A stretch of 41,782 bases of DNA from Asaia bogorensis (GTDB taxonomy: Bacteria; Pseudomonadota; Alphaproteobacteria; Reyranellales; Reyranellaceae), in contig CAMDCE010000044.1 in assembly GCA_945889625.1 (NCBI GenBank), positions 1-41,782 of the forward strand, read 5' to 3'. The first letter of the stretch is position 1. Each line of letters begins with the position of its first letter. Shown one piece after another: positions 15,564-23,423 of this stretch. The notes beneath the pieces are model-generated. The model searched no databases. It was given only the letters and a program-made list of their open reading frames with translations, and was not told the DNA's origin. The position numbers and the translations under genes are program-made.

Positions 15564-15656
15564 TGTCATCCCGAGCAAAAGGGGCGCATTCGAATGCGCC
15601 TAGAGGGATCTTTCTGGGTCGTCAAAGATCCCTCGGCCTGCGGCCTCGGGATGACA
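15564..15656. repeat. Nested palindromic repeat of the GTCATCCCGAG type
   Basis: Three concentric or adjacent inverted repeats: outer TGTCATCCCGAG (15564-15575) with CTCGGGATGACA (15645-15656), a self-complementary GGCGCATTCGAATGCGCC (15583-15600), and AGGGATCTTT (15604-15613) with AAAGATCCCT (15624-15633). Similar GTCATCCCGAG...AGGGATCTTT palindromes recur in unrelated bacterial genomes (recollection, not searched). It fills the gap between two divergent genes, so it lies within or between their promoters. Confidence 0.85.
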
Positions 15657-15685
15657 AGCTTGGCTGATCTCCTCTACACAACGCC

Positions 15686-17215
15686 ATGCCCTACGCCTCG
15701 CTGCGCGATTTCATCGACCGGTTGGAGAAAAGCGGCCGATTGGTGCGCGTAAAAGCACCGGTATCGCCGCATCTGGAGATGACCGAGATCCAGACTCGGT
15801 TGCTGGCCGAGAAGGGTCCTGCCGTGCTGTTCGAGAACGTGGTGCTGGCCGACGGCACGCGTTCGGAGATGCCGGTGCTGGTCAATCTGTTCGGCACCGT
15901 CGAGCGCGTGGCCTGGGGCATGGATCGCGAACCCGGCCAGCTGCGCGCCGTGGGCGAGACGCTGGCCTTCCTGCGCCAACCCGAGCCGCCGGGCGGCTGG
16001 CGCGAGGCGCTCGACATGCTGCCCATGGTGCGCACGGTCATGGCGATGAAGCCGCGCACCGTGAACAGTGCGCCCTGCCAGGAGGTCGTGCTCACCGGCG
16101 ACGAGGTCGATCTCGGCCGCCTGCCGGTCCAGACCTGCTGGCCCGGCGAGCCGGCGCCGCTGATCACCTGGCCGCTGATCGTGACGCAGGGGCCTAACCC
16201 CCCAAACGCCAAGGGGGGCGACAAGCAGGACAGCTACAACCTCGGCATCTACCGCCTGCAAGTGACGGGCAGGAACACGACCTTGATGCGCTGGCTGAAG
16301 CATCGTGGCGGGGCGCAGCATCACCAGCGCTGGAAGGGTGCCGGCAAGCGTGAGCCCTTGCCGGCCGCCGCCGTGATCGGCGCCGATCCCGGCACGATTC
16401 TGGCCGCCGTCACGCCGGTGCCCGACACGCTGTCGGAATATCAGTTCGCGGGACTCCTGCGCGGCAAGAAGGTCGAGCTGGTCGATTGCAAGACCGTGCC
16501 GCTCAAGGTGCCGGCCGAGGCCGAGATCGTGCTTGAGGGTCATGTCAGCCTCGACGACTATGGCGACGAGGGCCCCTACGGCGATCACACCGGCTACTAC
16601 AACAGCGTCGAGAAGTTCCCGGTGTTCACCATCAGCGCCATCACCATGCGCCGCCAGCCCATATACCTCTCGACCTTCACCGGCCGGCCGCCCGACGAGC
16701 CCTCGGTGCTGGGCGAGGCGCTGAACGAGGTGTTCATCCCCCTCTTCCAGCAGCAGTTCCCCGAGATCGTCGATTTCTGGCTGCCGCCCGAAGGCTGCTC
16801 CTATCGCATCGCCGTGGTCTCGATGAAGAAGGCCTACGCCGGCCACGCCAAGCGCGTGATGATGGGCGTGTGGAGCTATCTCCGGCAGTTCATGTACACC
16901 AAGTGGGTGATCGTCGTGGACGCCGACATCGACGCGCGCGACTGGAAGCAGGTGATGTGGGCCGTGAGCACGCGCATGGACCCGGCGCGCGACATCACGC
17001 TGATCGAGAACACGCCGATCGACTATCTCGACTTCGCGAGCCCGGTGTCGGGACTGGGCTCCAAGATCGGCCTCGATGCGACCGACAAATTCCCCGGCGA
17101 GACCAACCGCGAGTGGGGCCGGCAGATCCGGATGGATCAGGCCGTGGTCGACAAGGTCGACGCGATGTGGAACGAGCTGGGATTGCCGGGGAGCGGGAAG
17201 AAGATCTGGCGATAA
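15686..17215 (+). CDS. ubiD: UbiD-family prenylated-FMN decarboxylase
   Basis: 509 residues, standard UbiD length. Blocks include the N-terminal [20 protein letters not shown], the cofactor-binding [20 protein letters not shown] then [12 protein letters not shown], the acidic [15 protein letters not shown] near residue 290, and [19 protein letters not shown] near the C-terminus. UbiD decarboxylates polyprenyl-4-hydroxybenzoate; relatives act on other aromatic or unsaturated acids. The presence of ubiA 4 kb away favours the ubiquinone role, but no ubiX (prFMN synthase) is in the window, so the gene name is a family-level call. Confidence 0.9.
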   Translation: MPYASLRDFIDRLEKSGRLVRVKAPVSPHLEMTEIQTRLLAEKGPAVLFENVVLADGTRSEMPVLVNLFGTVERVAWGMDREPGQLRAVGETLAFLRQPEPPGGWREALDMLPMVRTVMAMKPRTVNSAPCQEVVLTGDEVDLGRLPVQTCWPGEPAPLITWPLIVTQGPNPPNAKGGDKQDSYNLGIYRLQVTGRNTTLMRWLKHRGGAQHHQRWKGAGKREPLPAAAVIGADPGTILAAVTPVPDTLSEYQFAGLLRGKKVELVDCKTVPLKVPAEAEIVLEGHVSLDDYGDEGPYGDHTGYYNSVEKFPVFTISAITMRRQPIYLSTFTGRPPDEPSVLGEALNEVFIPLFQQQFPEIVDFWLPPEGCSYRIAVVSMKKAYAGHAKRVMMGVWSYLRQFMYTKWVIVVDADIDARDWKQVMWAVSTRMDPARDITLIENTPIDYLDFASPVSGLGSKIGLDATDKFPGETNREWGRQIRMDQAVVDKVDAMWNELGLPGSGKKIWR

Positions 17216-17387
17216 TCGGCTTTCGATCAAACAACTGTTCCAGGACGCCTACTCATCAATCGAGCCTGCTGATTGTGGCTTGCACAATGTCTGCTTTGCT
17301 CCCGATAGCGACCAGACTGGGGACATTTGAAGAGCTCCGGTTTGTGCCAGGGGCGGAATTGGGGATACATCCGCATCCACCCTTCGG
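17216..17387. other. Intergenic stretch without a recognised gene
   Basis: Downstream of the ubiD gene. The only structure seen is an imperfect palindrome-like stretch with AATGTCTGCTTTG (about 17287) and GGGACATT (about 17323), reminiscent of short alphaproteobacterial intergenic repeats with GACATT ends. No frame with coding character was found. Confidence 0.35.
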
Positions 17388-17510
17388 CTAGGCCCTGCCG
17401 CCGGCGCTCCGCCACCACACCCGCATCAGGCCCCGTAAGACCACGTGCACGACGGCAACTGCGGTGGAGATGTGGAGCAAGATGGAAACGAAGACCAGCG
17501 CGTACGACAT
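17388..17510 (-). CDS. Possible 40-residue single-span membrane protein
   Basis: An ATG at 17510 opens a 40-codon frame: MSYALVFVSILLHISTAVAV, then VHVVLRGLMRVWWRSAGGRA. It has one long hydrophobic helix followed by a basic Arg/Trp tail, obeying the positive-inside rule with N-out/C-in topology. A purine-rich AAGGGCGGG precedes the start. It lies in the 460-bp space between ubiD and a membrane protein gene. No homologue is recalled; support is composition and topology only. Confidence 0.4.
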   Translation of the reverse strand: MSYALVFVSILLHISTAVAVVHVVLRGLMRVWWRSAGGRA

Positions 17511-17676
17511 CCCGCCCTTGCCCCGATCCCGCTGAAATCCGGCTACGCCCCGGATTGCCCTGCTGAGGTGTGGACTGAAACTGTCGGCAAAAATCGGTAC
17601 ACTTGGTCCGGTGGGGAGCGGGATTCGCAGGAATGTCGGTTCAAATCTATTGGCTCTCCATGGGCGGGGGTTACCC

Positions 17677-18192
17677 ATGAAGTTCAGCCTTCTCCAATAC
17701 CACCTCGCAGCAATGCTGATGGCAGCCGTCGCCCTGTGGTCGATGCGCCACGAGCTCACCGAAAAGCCGGCCAGTCGTCTTGGGTGGGCGCTTCCGACCG
17801 TGCTGGCGGTTGCCGTGGCGACGGTGTTGCTGATCGTGTCGCCGGGCAAGCGCACTGAACTGTGGACTATCGCCACCTATGTCGGCCTTGCGATCGGTCT
17901 GGGCGCGGGTTTGTTGCTGAAGGCCGACAAGGACTTCGCAAACAAGCTGGTACGCGTGCGCCGCACCTGGGACGGCATAAGTGCGGCGGCGCTGCTGCTG
18001 CTGTTGACACTCGCTCGATTCGTGACCTCCGATCTTATGACGCGCCAGTCGGGCAAGTTCGGCGTTCTTGGCGCGGCGGCGGCGTTTCTTGCGGCCTACC
18101 TCTGCGGTCGGGTCATCACCTTGCACTTCTACAAGGCCCCGAAATCGATCCATCTCGACATGGTCCTGGGCGAAAAGCCCAAGGTCGACTAA
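17677..18192 (+). CDS. Integral membrane protein of unknown function
   Basis: 171 residues with about five hydrophobic segments: near 5-22, 37-54 (ALPTVLAVAVATVLLIVS), 64-86 (TIATYVGLAIGLGAGLLL), 102-118 (AAALLLLLTLARFV) and 128-145. The even spacing and the charged loop KADKDFANKLVRVRRTWD recall small DUF1453/CcdC-like membrane proteins, but no confident family is assigned. The ATG at 17677 is preferred to upstream in-frame starts because it opens directly into the first membrane helix. Its stop abuts the 125-bp palindromic element at 18193. Confidence 0.75.
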   Translation: MKFSLLQYHLAAMLMAAVALWSMRHELTEKPASRLGWALPTVLAVAVATVLLIVSPGKRTELWTIATYVGLAIGLGAGLLLKADKDFANKLVRVRRTWDGISAAALLLLLTLARFVTSDLMTRQSGKFGVLGAAAAFLAAYLCGRVITLHFYKAPKSIHLDMVLGEKPKVD

Positions 18193-18317
18193 AGCGCGAT
18201 GACTCTCACTCGAATCGCGCCGTCGGCGCGGCTCGTGCACCGCTCAGGCGCGATGGCCAACCATCGCGCCATAGCTGCGGGAGCCGGGCCGACGGCTGAA
18301 GCAAAAGTCATCGCGCT
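18193..18317 (+). repeat. 125-bp MITE-like palindromic element, copy 1
   Basis: Terminal inverted repeats AGCGCGATGACT (18193-18204) and AGTCATCGCGCT (18306-18317) are perfect over 12 bp. Inside is GGCGCGATGG-CCAA-CCATCGCGCC (18247-18270). The central block CGCTCAGGCGCGATGGCCAA and onward reappears reverse-complemented at 19593-19716. It starts immediately after the stop codon of the membrane protein gene. No coding sequence. Confidence 0.85.
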
Positions 18318-18437
18318 GTAGGCGGCTTCGCCATGTCCGCTTCGGGTCAGACTCGGCTGTCGCGCTACGTTGCTACTGAGCCCGCTTCACCCCAAGCTCG
18401 GACGTCATCTACTTCGCATATTTCTTCGGGGAAGCGC

Positions 18438-18477
18438 CAATTGTGACGCCTTTCCGCGGTGAAAGGCGACTAATTGG
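18438..18477 (-). terminator. Terminator-like stem after the luciferase-like gene
   Basis: CCAATT (18438) and AATTGG (to 18477) flank CGCCTTTC (18447-18454) and GAAAGGCG (18461-18468) with a CGCGGT loop, forming a two-part stem 15 bp past the stop of the minus-strand gene. The remaining 18318-18437 contains no recognised feature apart from an ATGTCCGCTTCGGGTC stretch of short-repeat type. Confidence 0.55.
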
Positions 18478-18492
18478 AATATCCGTTGGCCG

Positions 18493-19572
18493 TTACCGGC
18501 GCATGCCCGGCAGCACTTCGCTCGTCACGAACTGCCGGCCCACTGCAGCGGCGTCTGCCGGCGCACCGCGCGTGCCGCCGCTGATCGCGACCTTGTCGAG
18601 GCCGAGCGCGGCCAGCGATCGCAGGCGCTCGATGCAGCGGTCGGGCGGGCCGACAATGGCGAAGCGGTCGACGAAATCGTCGGTGAGCGTGCCGGCCTGC
18701 CGCGAGTCGCCGCGCGTATGCGCCTTCATGTCGTAGTTTCTGCGCAGTCTCTCCAGCACGGCGGCATCGCCCGACGAGACCGGGACGGCGGTCTTGCCGT
18801 GCATCACCGAGAAGCGGGCGAAGGTCGTGAGGCCGCCGCGCACCAGGCTGCGTGCCGCCTCGAGGTCGGTGTGGCAGCCCATGTTGACGTAGGCGCCGAA
18901 GGCGATGGCGTCGGGATCGAGGCCGGCGTCCTTGCGCGTCTTTTTTGCCAGCGCAATGCCCCAGACCAGGCGCTCGACGTCGGCGCCCAGGGTGAACATG
19001 ACCCGCTCGGCGTGCAGGGCGGACATGGCGATCACCTTGGGGCCGCTGGCGGCGACCTCGACCGGCACCTTGGCGCCGCCCTTCAGGCCCTCGGCGATCC
19101 AGGCGATGCGGCTCGACGGCGGCGCGTCGTGCAGATGCAGCCCCGACAGCGGCGGCGCGGCGTCGAGCGGGATGTCGATGTCGTCGAAGCTCACCGCCTC
19201 GCCGCTGAGGTAGGTCTGCAGCTGCTTCAGGTAGCGTTCGAACTGCGCCAGCCGTGCCGGCGCGCGGCCGAGATGGGCGAGGGCTGAATCGCCGCGGCCG
19301 ATCCCCAGCACGGCGCGGCCGTTGGAGAGGCGATTGACCGAGGTGATCGCCGTGGCGGTCGCCGCGGCATGGCGGGTCACCGAGTTGGTGACGCCGGTGC
19401 CCAGACCGAGGCGCGTCGTAGCGGCGCCCGCGAGGGCGAGCGAGACATAGGGATCGCCCGAGAGGTTCTGCGAGTCGACCACCAGCATGCCGTCCCAGCC
19501 GGCCGCCTCGGTCTCCTGCGCCATACGTTGCGCGGCGCGCGCCGAGGCCACGGTCGTCGTCCAGAGCTCCAT
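18493..19572 (-). CDS. LLM-class (luciferase-like) flavin-dependent oxidoreductase
   Basis: 359 residues with a TIM-barrel luciferase-like monooxygenase profile: MELWTTTVASARAAQRMAQE, GWDGMLVVDSQNLSGDPYVS, TTRLGLGTGVTNSVTRH, AVLGIGRGDSALAHLGRAP and the C-terminal IVGPPDRCIERLRSLAALGL. Members use FMNH2 or F420; the TxV-N-x-x-TRH segment is seen in F420-type and FMN-type groups alike, so the cofactor is open. A GGAG precedes the ATG. The gene is bracketed by two inverted copies of a 125-bp palindromic element, the upstream copy ending only 20 bp before the start codon. Confidence 0.87.
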   Translation of the reverse strand: MELWTTTVASARAAQRMAQETEAAGWDGMLVVDSQNLSGDPYVSLALAGAATTRLGLGTGVTNSVTRHAAATATAITSVNRLSNGRAVLGIGRGDSALAHLGRAPARLAQFERYLKQLQTYLSGEAVSFDDIDIPLDAAPPLSGLHLHDAPPSSRIAWIAEGLKGGAKVPVEVAASGPKVIAMSALHAERVMFTLGADVERLVWGIALAKKTRKDAGLDPDAIAFGAYVNMGCHTDLEAARSLVRGGLTTFARFSVMHGKTAVPVSSGDAAVLERLRRNYDMKAHTRGDSRQAGTLTDDFVDRFAIVGPPDRCIERLRSLAALGLDKVAISGGTRGAPADAAAVGRQFVTSEVLPGMRR

Positions 19573-19592
19573 TTGCTTCTCCGTCCGACTAG

Positions 19593-19716
19593 AGCGTGAC
19601 GACTTTCAGTTGACTGGCGCGTCGGCCCAGCTCTCGCAGCTATGGCGCGATGGTTGGCCATCGCGCCTGAGCGGCGCCCGTGCTGGGCCGACGCGAAAAG
19701 CCAAAGTCATCACGCA
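19593..19716 (-). repeat. 125-bp MITE-like palindromic element, copy 2 (inverted)
   Basis: Ends AGCGTGACGACTTT (19593-19606) and AAAGTCATCACGC (19703-19715) form near-perfect terminal inverted repeats. The core GGCGCGATGG-TTGG-CCATCGCGCC (19634-19657) has the loop complementary to copy 1 (CCAA), showing the opposite orientation. It fills the space between the GNAT stop (7 bp away) and the luciferase-like gene start (20 bp away), so it probably ends one transcript and hosts or displaces the promoter of the next. Confidence 0.85.
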
Positions 19717-19723
19717 TTAGCGG

Positions 19724-20158
19724 TCAGTAACGCATGGTGACCTTGTTGCCCGCGGTCTCCAGTGGCTTGAAGCCCAGGCGCTCATAGAGCCGCCGCGCCG
19801 GATTGTTGGTCATCACTTCCAGGACGAGATCCTTGCGCTTGCGGTCGGCCCGCTCCTTCATCCAGGCGAGGAAAGCCGTGCCCAGGCCACGATTGCGCAT
19901 CTCCGCCGCCAGATAGAGATGGCGGAGCTGCACGGCGTGACCGGTTTCCTCGACCTGCAACCAGCCCGCATCGGCCTTCTCGGCCTGCAGGATCGACGTG
20001 CCGGCGTGGCCTACAGCCTGCTCGACGAGCTTCTGCTGTGCCGCCTCGTTCCATTGGGTCACCGCCTCGGTCAGAGGCAGCATCGACTCGCGATAAATCG
20101 GCCAGCAGAAGGCCAAGTCGGAGCGGCTTGAGGGCCGCAGTTCAAAAGCGAGGGGCAT
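19724..20158 (-). CDS. GNAT-family N-acetyltransferase
   Basis: 144 residues from the ATG at 20158. The acetyl-CoA binding motif is RHLYLAAEMRNRGLGTAFLA (Q/RxxGxG/A type: RNRGLG), followed by the conserved LVLEVMTNNPARRLYERLGF and the KVTMRY end strand. The N-terminus LRPSSRSDLAFCWPIYRESM fits a full-length single-domain GNAT. Alternative in-frame starts at 20167 and 20194 cannot be excluded since the Shine-Dalgarno is weak. Substrate unknown. Confidence 0.85.
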   Translation of the reverse strand: MPLAFELRPSSRSDLAFCWPIYRESMLPLTEAVTQWNEAAQQKLVEQAVGHAGTSILQAEKADAGWLQVEETGHAVQLRHLYLAAEMRNRGLGTAFLAWMKERADRKRKDLVLEVMTNNPARRLYERLGFKPLETAGNKVTMRY

Positions 20159-20218
20159 GGGCCGCATCCCGCCACAACGCCGGGCGCGACGCAACGCCGA
20201 ATGCGCCGGTCTGGCGTC

Positions 20219-21229
20219 TCAAAGCCGGACCCGAACCCCGGTGATCTGCTCGAAGTGCCGGTAGAGCGCCGCCAGCGTGTGCGGCGCGCCCCAGGCGTCG
20301 GGATGGCCCGGTGGCGTCGTGCCGGCGGCGACCAGCGCATAAAGGACGCGCAGGCTTTCATAGTAGGCCATGTTGCGCTCATCGAACGGCCGCGCTGCGC
20401 GATAGAATCGAAGGTAGCGGCGGATGGGAATCGCCCTCGCCCGGTCGACTACCGGCCGCAGCCAGGCCGCCATGTCGACCCGGCCGAACAGCAGCAGCAC
20501 GCGGGTCGCCGCCACGTCATGGGCCGGCTCGGCGGCGATCGCCTGCGACCAGTCGACGACGCCGGAAAGCCTGTCGCCCGCCATCACGACGTTGAGCGGA
20601 TGGAAATCGCCGTGGCAGATCACCTCTGCCATCGCCGGCGCCGGCCGGTTCTGGGAGAGCCACGCGATGCCGGGGGAGAGCGAGCCGAGGCCCGCGCGCT
20701 CGATGCGCCAGGCCAGCCGCTTGACCACGCCGTCGACGGTGAAGGTCGCGGGATCGATGCCGAAATCCCGGGCCCTCTCAAGCAGGCTGTGGCCCGCCAC
20801 GCCATGTAGCCTCACCTGGACATCGGCCAGCGTGCGCGACAGGCCGGTGATGCGGCCGATCCGGCCGTTGCGGCCAAAGACGTTGGCGAACATGTGGTCG
20901 CCTGCCAGACGCTCCATGATCAGGAACGGCCGGCCGAGGGCCGCCGGATCGGCCGACATCATGAGCACGCGCGGCGCCGGAAAGCCCTCGGCCACCAGAG
21001 CTGCGTGGGTTGCGGCCTCGCGCATCACGCGATCGCCGTCCTCGGCCTGCGGCATCAGCCGAAGAACCAACCCGCGGCTGTACTCGGCCGGCGCGCCGCT
21101 CAGGCGAAACGCTGCGGTGGTCGTGTCGAAGCCGCCGCTGAACGGGATGGGAGGCACGGCGAACGCGACCTCCGTCCCAAGGGTGGCACGCAGGTGTTCG
21201 AGCAGTCGGGCCGGGAGCGTTTCGTCCAT
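20219..21229 (-). CDS. APH-like phosphotransferase (aminoglycoside/choline kinase fold)
   Basis: 336 residues. Kinase-like blocks: GLVLRLMPQ (ATP-contact strand), RPFLIMERLAGDHMF (hinge), catalytic ICHGDFHPLNVVM with HGDxHxxN near residue 205, and the Mg-binding GVVDWSQA. This pattern fits the APH/ACAD10-like group rather than clinical aminoglycoside kinases, so antibiotic resistance is not implied. It is divergent from a TetR gene, with 67 bp between start codons that include the TetR-gene operator, making co-regulation plausible. Confidence 0.85.
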   Translation of the reverse strand: MDETLPARLLEHLRATLGTEVAFAVPPIPFSGGFDTTTAAFRLSGAPAEYSRGLVLRLMPQAEDGDRVMREAATHAALVAEGFPAPRVLMMSADPAALGRPFLIMERLAGDHMFANVFGRNGRIGRITGLSRTLADVQVRLHGVAGHSLLERARDFGIDPATFTVDGVVKRLAWRIERAGLGSLSPGIAWLSQNRPAPAMAEVICHGDFHPLNVVMAGDRLSGVVDWSQAIAAEPAHDVAATRVLLLFGRVDMAAWLRPVVDRARAIPIRRYLRFYRAARPFDERNMAYYESLRVLYALVAAGTTPPGHPDAWGAPHTLAALYRHFEQITGVRVRL

Positions 21230-21278
21230 CAGGACAACTTATCCATTCACAGCGACTACGTGCGCTGCGCGGGGGCTT

Positions 21279-21298
21279 AATGTAAAGTGCCTTAACAT
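21279..21298. promoter_or_regulatory. TetR operator candidate, site 1
   Basis: AATGTAAAGTGCCTTAACAT is an imperfect dyad (ATGTAAAG against CTTAACAT) overlapping the TetR start codon. It matches site 2 at 21961-21980 at 16 of 20 positions (AATGTAAAnnnCnTTAACAT). Binding here would block translation-proximal transcription of the regulator and could affect the divergent kinase gene. Confidence 0.65.
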
Positions 21299-21929
21299 GA
21301 GTTGGAAACGCCGCGCCGAGCGCGCCTACCATCACGGCAATCTGAAAGAGGCCCTGATCCAGGCGGCGCGCGAGCTGATCAAGGAGAAGGGACCGGCGGG
21401 CTTCACCTTCGCCGACGCCGCGCGTTCGGCCGGCGTCAGCGCGGCCGCCCCCTATCGCCACTTTCGCGACCGCGAGGCGCTGCTGGCTGACGTGGCACGC
21501 GAGGGCTTCGTGCGCTTCGAGGCGATGCTCACCACGGGATGGAACGGCGGCAAGCCCGACGCAATGACGGCTTTCAACAACGTCGGCCGCGCCTATCTCG
21601 CCTTCGCGCGAGCCGAGCCCGCCTACTATGCCGCCATGTTCGAATCGGGCCTGCCGCCCGACCTCAGCCCCGACCTGCGCGCCGCCGCCGACCGCGCCTT
21701 CGCCGTGCTGCGCACCGCTGCCGAAACGCTGACGGCCAGCCTGCCGGCCGAGCGGCGGCCGCCGGCGCTGATGATGAGCCTGCATATCTGGTCGCTCAGC
21801 CACGGCATCGCCTCGTTGTTCGGCCGTGGCGATGCCGGCCGCCGCACCTTGCCAATGACGGCCGAGGAACTACTTGAGTCGGCGATGCTCATTTACCTGC
21901 AGGGACTGGGTTTTCCCCAAAAATCCTGA
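21297..21929 (+). CDS. TetR/AcrR-family transcriptional regulator
   Basis: 210 residues. The N-terminal DNA-binding domain has YHHGNLKEALIQAARELIKE (residues 11-30) and the helix-turn-helix FTFADAARSAGVSAAAPYRH (about 37-56) then FRDREALLADVAREGF; the YHHGNL start is typical of the TetR subgroup with a C-terminal WHG-like ligand domain. The C-terminal domain is helical, with LHIWSLSHGIASLFGRG. Two copies of one operator-like dyad, at its own start and before the next gene, point to autoregulation plus control of the DUF2852 gene. The ligand is unknown. Confidence 0.9.
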   Translation: MSWKRRAERAYHHGNLKEALIQAARELIKEKGPAGFTFADAARSAGVSAAAPYRHFRDREALLADVAREGFVRFEAMLTTGWNGGKPDAMTAFNNVGRAYLAFARAEPAYYAAMFESGLPPDLSPDLRAAADRAFAVLRTAAETLTASLPAERRPPALMMSLHIWSLSHGIASLFGRGDAGRRTLPMTAEELLESAMLIYLQGLGFPQKS

Positions 21930-21960
21930 GGGGGGCTTGACTCCCCGGTCCGGAATGCCC

Positions 21961-21986
21961 AATGTAAATGTCGTTAACATTTACAT
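21961..21986. promoter_or_regulatory. TetR operator candidate, site 2
   Basis: Contains AATGTAAATGTCGTTAACAT (21961-21980), matching site 1, and also a perfect 10-bp inverted repeat ATGTAAATGT (21962-21971) / ACATTTACAT (21977-21986). A TTGACT at 21937-21942 lies about 18 bp before it, so the site would cover the -10 region of the following gene. Confidence 0.7.
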
Positions 21987-22012
21987 GGTTAACGCTAACG
22001 AGGAGGCCGCGC

Positions 22013-22474
22013 ATGGGCCCGATGATGGAAAGACTAGACGACCTCCCCCGCCCGGCCTGGATCGCGCTGGTGGTGGTGAGCTTCATCGTTTTCTGGCCGA
22101 TCGGCCTCGCCCTTCTGATCTACCTGAAATGGAGTGGACGCATGTTTTGCTCACATCGCGGCTACGGCCGCTGGCATACGCCCGAAGGCGGCTTCGACAG
22201 CCGCGAAGCCCGCCACGCCGCGCGCGAAGAGTGGCGCACCTGGAAACGGCGCGCCAGGTGGGCGGCGCGCAATGGCTCGGGCAACGTCGCCTTCGACGAA
22301 TATCGCGAGGAGACGCTGCGCAAGCTCGACGAGGAACAGCACGAGTTCCGCGACTATCTCGACCGGCTGCGGTCGGCCAAGGATCGCGCCGAGTTCGACC
22401 AGTTCATGAACGAGCGCCGCAACCGCCCGCCCTCGACCGAGCCGCCGCCGGCCGCGCCCCCCGCGACGAACTGA
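22013..22474 (+). CDS. DUF2852 membrane-anchored protein
   Basis: 153 residues. One membrane segment near 14-38 (WIALVVVSFIVFWPIGLALL) is followed by a charged cytoplasmic part with NVAFDEYREETLRKLDEEQH and FRDYLDRLRSAKDRAEFDQF, the DUF2852 hallmark, likely coiled-coil. The end is Pro/Ala-rich. The ATG at 22013 is set by an AGGAGG 7 bp upstream. DUF2852 proteins are common in alphaproteobacteria without known function; control by the adjacent TetR regulator is the only contextual clue. Confidence 0.88.
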   Translation: MGPMMERLDDLPRPAWIALVVVSFIVFWPIGLALLIYLKWSGRMFCSHRGYGRWHTPEGGFDSREARHAAREEWRTWKRRARWAARNGSGNVAFDEYREETLRKLDEEQHEFRDYLDRLRSAKDRAEFDQFMNERRNRPPSTEPPPAAPPATN

Positions 22475-22498
22475 AGATCCGGCCCTGGCTTGACGAAC

Positions 22499-22524
22499 CC
22501 GCCCGCAACGCAAGTTGCGGGCGG
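22499..22524. terminator. Bidirectional terminator hairpin
   Basis: CCGCCCGCAAC-GCAA-GTTGCGGGCGG is a perfect 11-bp stem with a GCAA (GNRA) loop, between the converging DUF2852 gene and the hypothetical gene at 22532. TGTCGTTT follows on the plus side. Confidence 0.75.
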
Positions 22525-22531
22525 TGTCGTT

Positions 22532-23242
22532 TCAGTAGTCGAGCTTCATCGGCAATCGGTGATCGACCGCCTTTTGCGCAAGATCGACCAGCACGGCGAA
22601 GGCGTAGCGCGCCCGCAGTTCGAGCGGCATGTCGTCGATCGGCGGACGGCGGCTCCAGTCGGCGGCCTCGCCGTCCTCCACCTTCCAGGTCGCGGCATTG
22701 AGATCGACGAGCTGGCGCCGCAGCGTCGTGGCCGAGCCGACGACGATTCGCCTGCCGTCGACATCCTCGCCTTCGAAGGTGAAGGGGAAGGCACTGGGCA
22801 GCCACAGTTCGACGTTGCGCACGAGATGCGAGTAACGTGAGCGGAAGCCCTCGGCGTTGCAGTGCATCAGCGCGGAATCGTCGTCCCATTCCTCCGGGAG
22901 AGTGGCGGGACGGTGCAGCGCCGGATGCTCGGCATAGGCCGCCCACAGCACCAGGGAGCCGAAGCCGTCCCATCCCGGCCGGCCGGTGAAGTGCGGTGCC
23001 ACGGACGATTCATCCCAGTCGAGCGGACCGGCGACGTTGGCGCCGAGCGAATTGCCGAGCGTCGTGCGCCAGGCCAGCACCATCGGCCGGATGCGCTCTG
23101 CGTCCTGCACGCGGTCGCTCGGAGCGCGCGGACGCGTCACCCCCTGCGGCACACCCCGCTCGCGGGCCGATCTTTCTCCCACGCTTTCCCAATCGCCTGC
23201 GTAGTAGCGCGCAAGCGATCCGACATAGACGTCCAGCGCCAT
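22532..23242 (-). CDS. Conserved hypothetical protein
   Basis: 236 residues, no signal peptide or membrane span. It begins MALDVYVGSLARYYAGDWES, a start seen in a family of uncharacterised proteins, and is rich in Trp and acidic residues, with MVLAWRTTLGNSLGANVAGP and HCNAEGFRSRYSHLVRNVEL in the middle and RARYAFAVLVDLAQKAVDHR at the end. No catalytic motif recognised. It is followed across a strong hairpin by the converging DUF2852 gene. Confidence 0.75.
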   Translation of the reverse strand: MALDVYVGSLARYYAGDWESVGERSARERGVPQGVTRPRAPSDRVQDAERIRPMVLAWRTTLGNSLGANVAGPLDWDESSVAPHFTGRPGWDGFGSLVLWAAYAEHPALHRPATLPEEWDDDSALMHCNAEGFRSRYSHLVRNVELWLPSAFPFTFEGEDVDGRRIVVGSATTLRRQLVDLNAATWKVEDGEAADWSRRPPIDDMPLELRARYAFAVLVDLAQKAVDHRLPMKLDY

Positions 23243-23293
23243 AGACGGGGGATCCTCGATTTTTCTATTTTCGGTGCCTCGGCACCTTTGCCA

Positions 23294-23315
23294 CTTGCAG
23301 TTGCTCTACACTGCA
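23294..23315. promoter_or_regulatory. Inverted repeat upstream of the hypothetical gene
   Basis: TTGCAGT (23294-23300) and ACTGCAA (23309-23315) are separated by 8 bp, about 50 bp before the start of the minus-strand hypothetical gene; a second short dyad GGTGCC-TC-GGCACC lies at 23272-23285. Either could be an operator. No regulator can be named. Confidence 0.35.
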
Positions 23316-23423
23316 AATCATCGCGTGAGAAGCTGCGAAAGCGAACAGCTCAAGAGCACAAACGCACGCGACACGCCCCGGTTGCAGCGCGTATGACGCG
23401 GGGAAGACCCGTCATTATTCGAT

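Noticed and set aside
18193..19716. Classical composite transposon
   Set aside because: Neither 125-bp element encodes a transposase, and each lies at the end of a neighbouring gene; described as MITE-like elements instead.
20219..21229. Aminoglycoside-resistance gene
   Set aside because: The APH-like kinase motifs are general to a large superfamily and the sequence resembles ACAD10-like kinases; nothing points to drug phosphorylation.
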